Below, piece by piece: positions 51,758 through 52,789 of a stretch of DNA of 52,789 nucleotides. The notes below the pieces were generated by a model. It made no database searches and was not told the origin of the DNA. It saw only the letters and a program-made list of their open reading frames with translations. The position numbers and the translations under genes are program-made. Positions within the stretch are counted from its first letter, which is position 1. Every line of letters starts with the position of its first letter. Origin of the DNA: Oscillospiraceae bacterium (GTDB lineage: Bacteria > Bacillota > Clostridia > UMGS1810); assembly GCA_015068825.1 (NCBI GenBank), contig SVJU01000013.1, forward strand, positions 1 through 52,789, in the 5' to 3' direction.

Positions 51758-52789
51758 GTGGAGAATAAAATTCTTGAAAAAGCAAAAGCATTTTATTTTA
51801 TGACCATTGCTGTAATGATGTATTTTTTCTTAAATGAATACATTGATATAGGTCTGCATGTTACATACCGTCATGCATTTGCTCTCGTTCTTTTTGGAAG
51901 TGCAACACTTATCTTTTTATATAAACCCAATATTGCAAGAGGTTTTACTGCCTTTAAGGATGCCTGCATTTACAGTATTCCGCTTTTGATTACTACAGTA
52001 GTTTCGCTTTTTATATGGTTTATGGAAACGGTAGATGTTGGTGTTATCTCAAGAGGACTTTCAAGCTCCTTTATATATGCTAATATGCTCTCATTTGCAT
52101 TAGGTTCAGGTGCTCTTTTATATATTTTTGGAAAAAAAGGTATATGGTACAACCTTATAGCAATTTTAATTGCAAACATTTTAATGATAGTTACAGTTAT
52201 TGCAAATAACGGGCTTGGAAATTATATCAGCGAATTTATAACCCTTGTAACCACCTTTGCGGGTGTAACGGGCGATATTATAGTTCAGGCAGAAATTCAC
52301 GAACTTGCGTTCTGCCTTGGCGCATATCTTATTTATATGCTTTATAAACCAAATAAAAATATTATATATTTTATATTGCTTATATTAAGTCTTTTCTGTT
52401 TTTTGTCGGCATTTAAAAGAATTGCAATTATTGCAATTGCAATAGCCCTTGTGTTCGGATATCTTTTAAAGTTTATTGCGCGATACAACAAAAAAACGGC
52501 AATAAGACTCGTTACATTTTTTACAATTGTTGTAGTTATTCTGCTTATTGCCTATATTGCTCTTATAAAAATGGATGCTTTTGAACTTCTTGAAAAAGCA
52601 GGAATAAACACAAGCGGACGAGTAGAAATTTATGATGCAGTAGATAAGTTTTACGAGTTTAGTCCCGGATTTTTAGGTAATGGAATAGGCTTTTTAACAT
52701 ATCAGCTTAATACTTTTATGAAGGTTGGAGTTGCATCTGTTCATAATGATTTCCTTCAACACTTTATTGATTTGGGATTTTTTGGTTAC
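51758..52789 (+). CDS. O-antigen ligase/polymerase-like membrane protein (partial)
   Basis: The gene runs off the window after 344 codons without a stop. The start is GTG 51758 behind GGAGGGAGGG. Many membrane segments are present, and late in the frame comes FLGNGIGFLTYQL followed by SVHNDFLQHFIDLGFFG, the outer loop signature of the Wzy/WaaL family (His-Asn-Asp). It should polymerise repeat units or ligate the glycan. It follows the Wzz-like gene by 25 bases, which fits a Wzx/Wzy-type pathway. Confidence 0.88.
   Translation, partial: MENKILEKAKAFYFMTIAVMMYFFLNEYIDIGLHVTYRHAFALVLFGSATLIFLYKPNIARGFTAFKDACIYSIPLLITTVVSLFIWFMETVDVGVISRGLSSSFIYANMLSFALGSGALLYIFGKKGIWYNLIAILIANILMIVTVIANNGLGNYISEFITLVTTFAGVTGDIIVQAEIHELAFCLGAYLIYMLYKPNKNIIYFILLILSLFCFLSAFKRIAIIAIAIALVFGYLLKFIARYNKKTAIRLVTFFTIVVVILLIAYIALIKMDAFELLEKAGINTSGRVEIYDAVDKFYEFSPGFLGNGIGFLTYQLNTFMKVGVASVHNDFLQHFIDLGFFGY

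Overview
The window looks like a low-GC Gram-positive anaerobe of the Clostridia. Evidence: a WalR/WalK-YycH-YycI locus, a dgt-dnaG-rpoD cluster, a BofA-like protein, pyruvate formate-lyase under a ZTP riboswitch, and AGGAGG-type ribosome binding sites throughout. No species can be named from the sequence. No CRISPR array, tRNA, transposase or phage gene was seen.

Layout. 1-568: 3' end of a 23S rRNA, a 5S rRNA and a terminator. 620-4641 (+): lipid kinase, nitrilase-family amidohydrolase, MATE exporter, sugar O-acetyltransferase. 4679-10404 (-): walR, walK, a small secreted protein, yycH, yycI (apparently with an ACG start) and a YbaB/EbfC protein. 10412-23031 (-): a tightly packed 12-gene unit between one good promoter and one terminator. 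It encodes malate dehydrogenase, fumarase, HdrB, HdrC, HdrA, FlxD/MvhD-like, FlxC-like, FlxB-like, FlxA-like, a soluble fumarate reductase iron-sulfur subunit and flavoprotein, and an AspT/YidE-type transporter. 23132-24942 (-): a BspA-like leucine-rich-repeat secreted protein. 25062-28236 (+): promoter, ZTP riboswitch with terminator, pflB, pflA. 28234-34313 (-): ferredoxin-type aldo/keto reductase, rpoD, dnaG, dgt, a flavodoxin-fold reductase, bofA. 34407-35999 (+): a DUF3006-like mini-protein and an RlmCD-type methyltransferase. 36003-36896 (-): a nucleotidyltransferase. 36964-37406 (+): tmRNA with promoter and terminator. 37409-37790: non-coding, with inverted repeats and a strong promoter. 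37791 to the end (+): an exopolysaccharide operon that runs off the window.

Two systems stand out. The first is the 12-gene operon. It holds the whole reductive C4 branch (oxaloacetate to malate to fumarate to succinate, plus a candidate dicarboxylate carrier) interleaved with a complete FlxABCD-HdrABC set. The simplest reading is a soluble, NADH-dependent, flavin-based electron-bifurcating fumarate reductase that would reduce ferredoxin while making succinate. This is inference from gene content and intact cofactor motifs. The second is the exopolysaccharide operon. It begins with an intact membrane diguanylate cyclase and includes a Wzz-like two-transmembrane protein fused to a degenerate GGDEF domain. 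That suggests cyclic-di-GMP or GTP control built into the polymer chain-length machinery.
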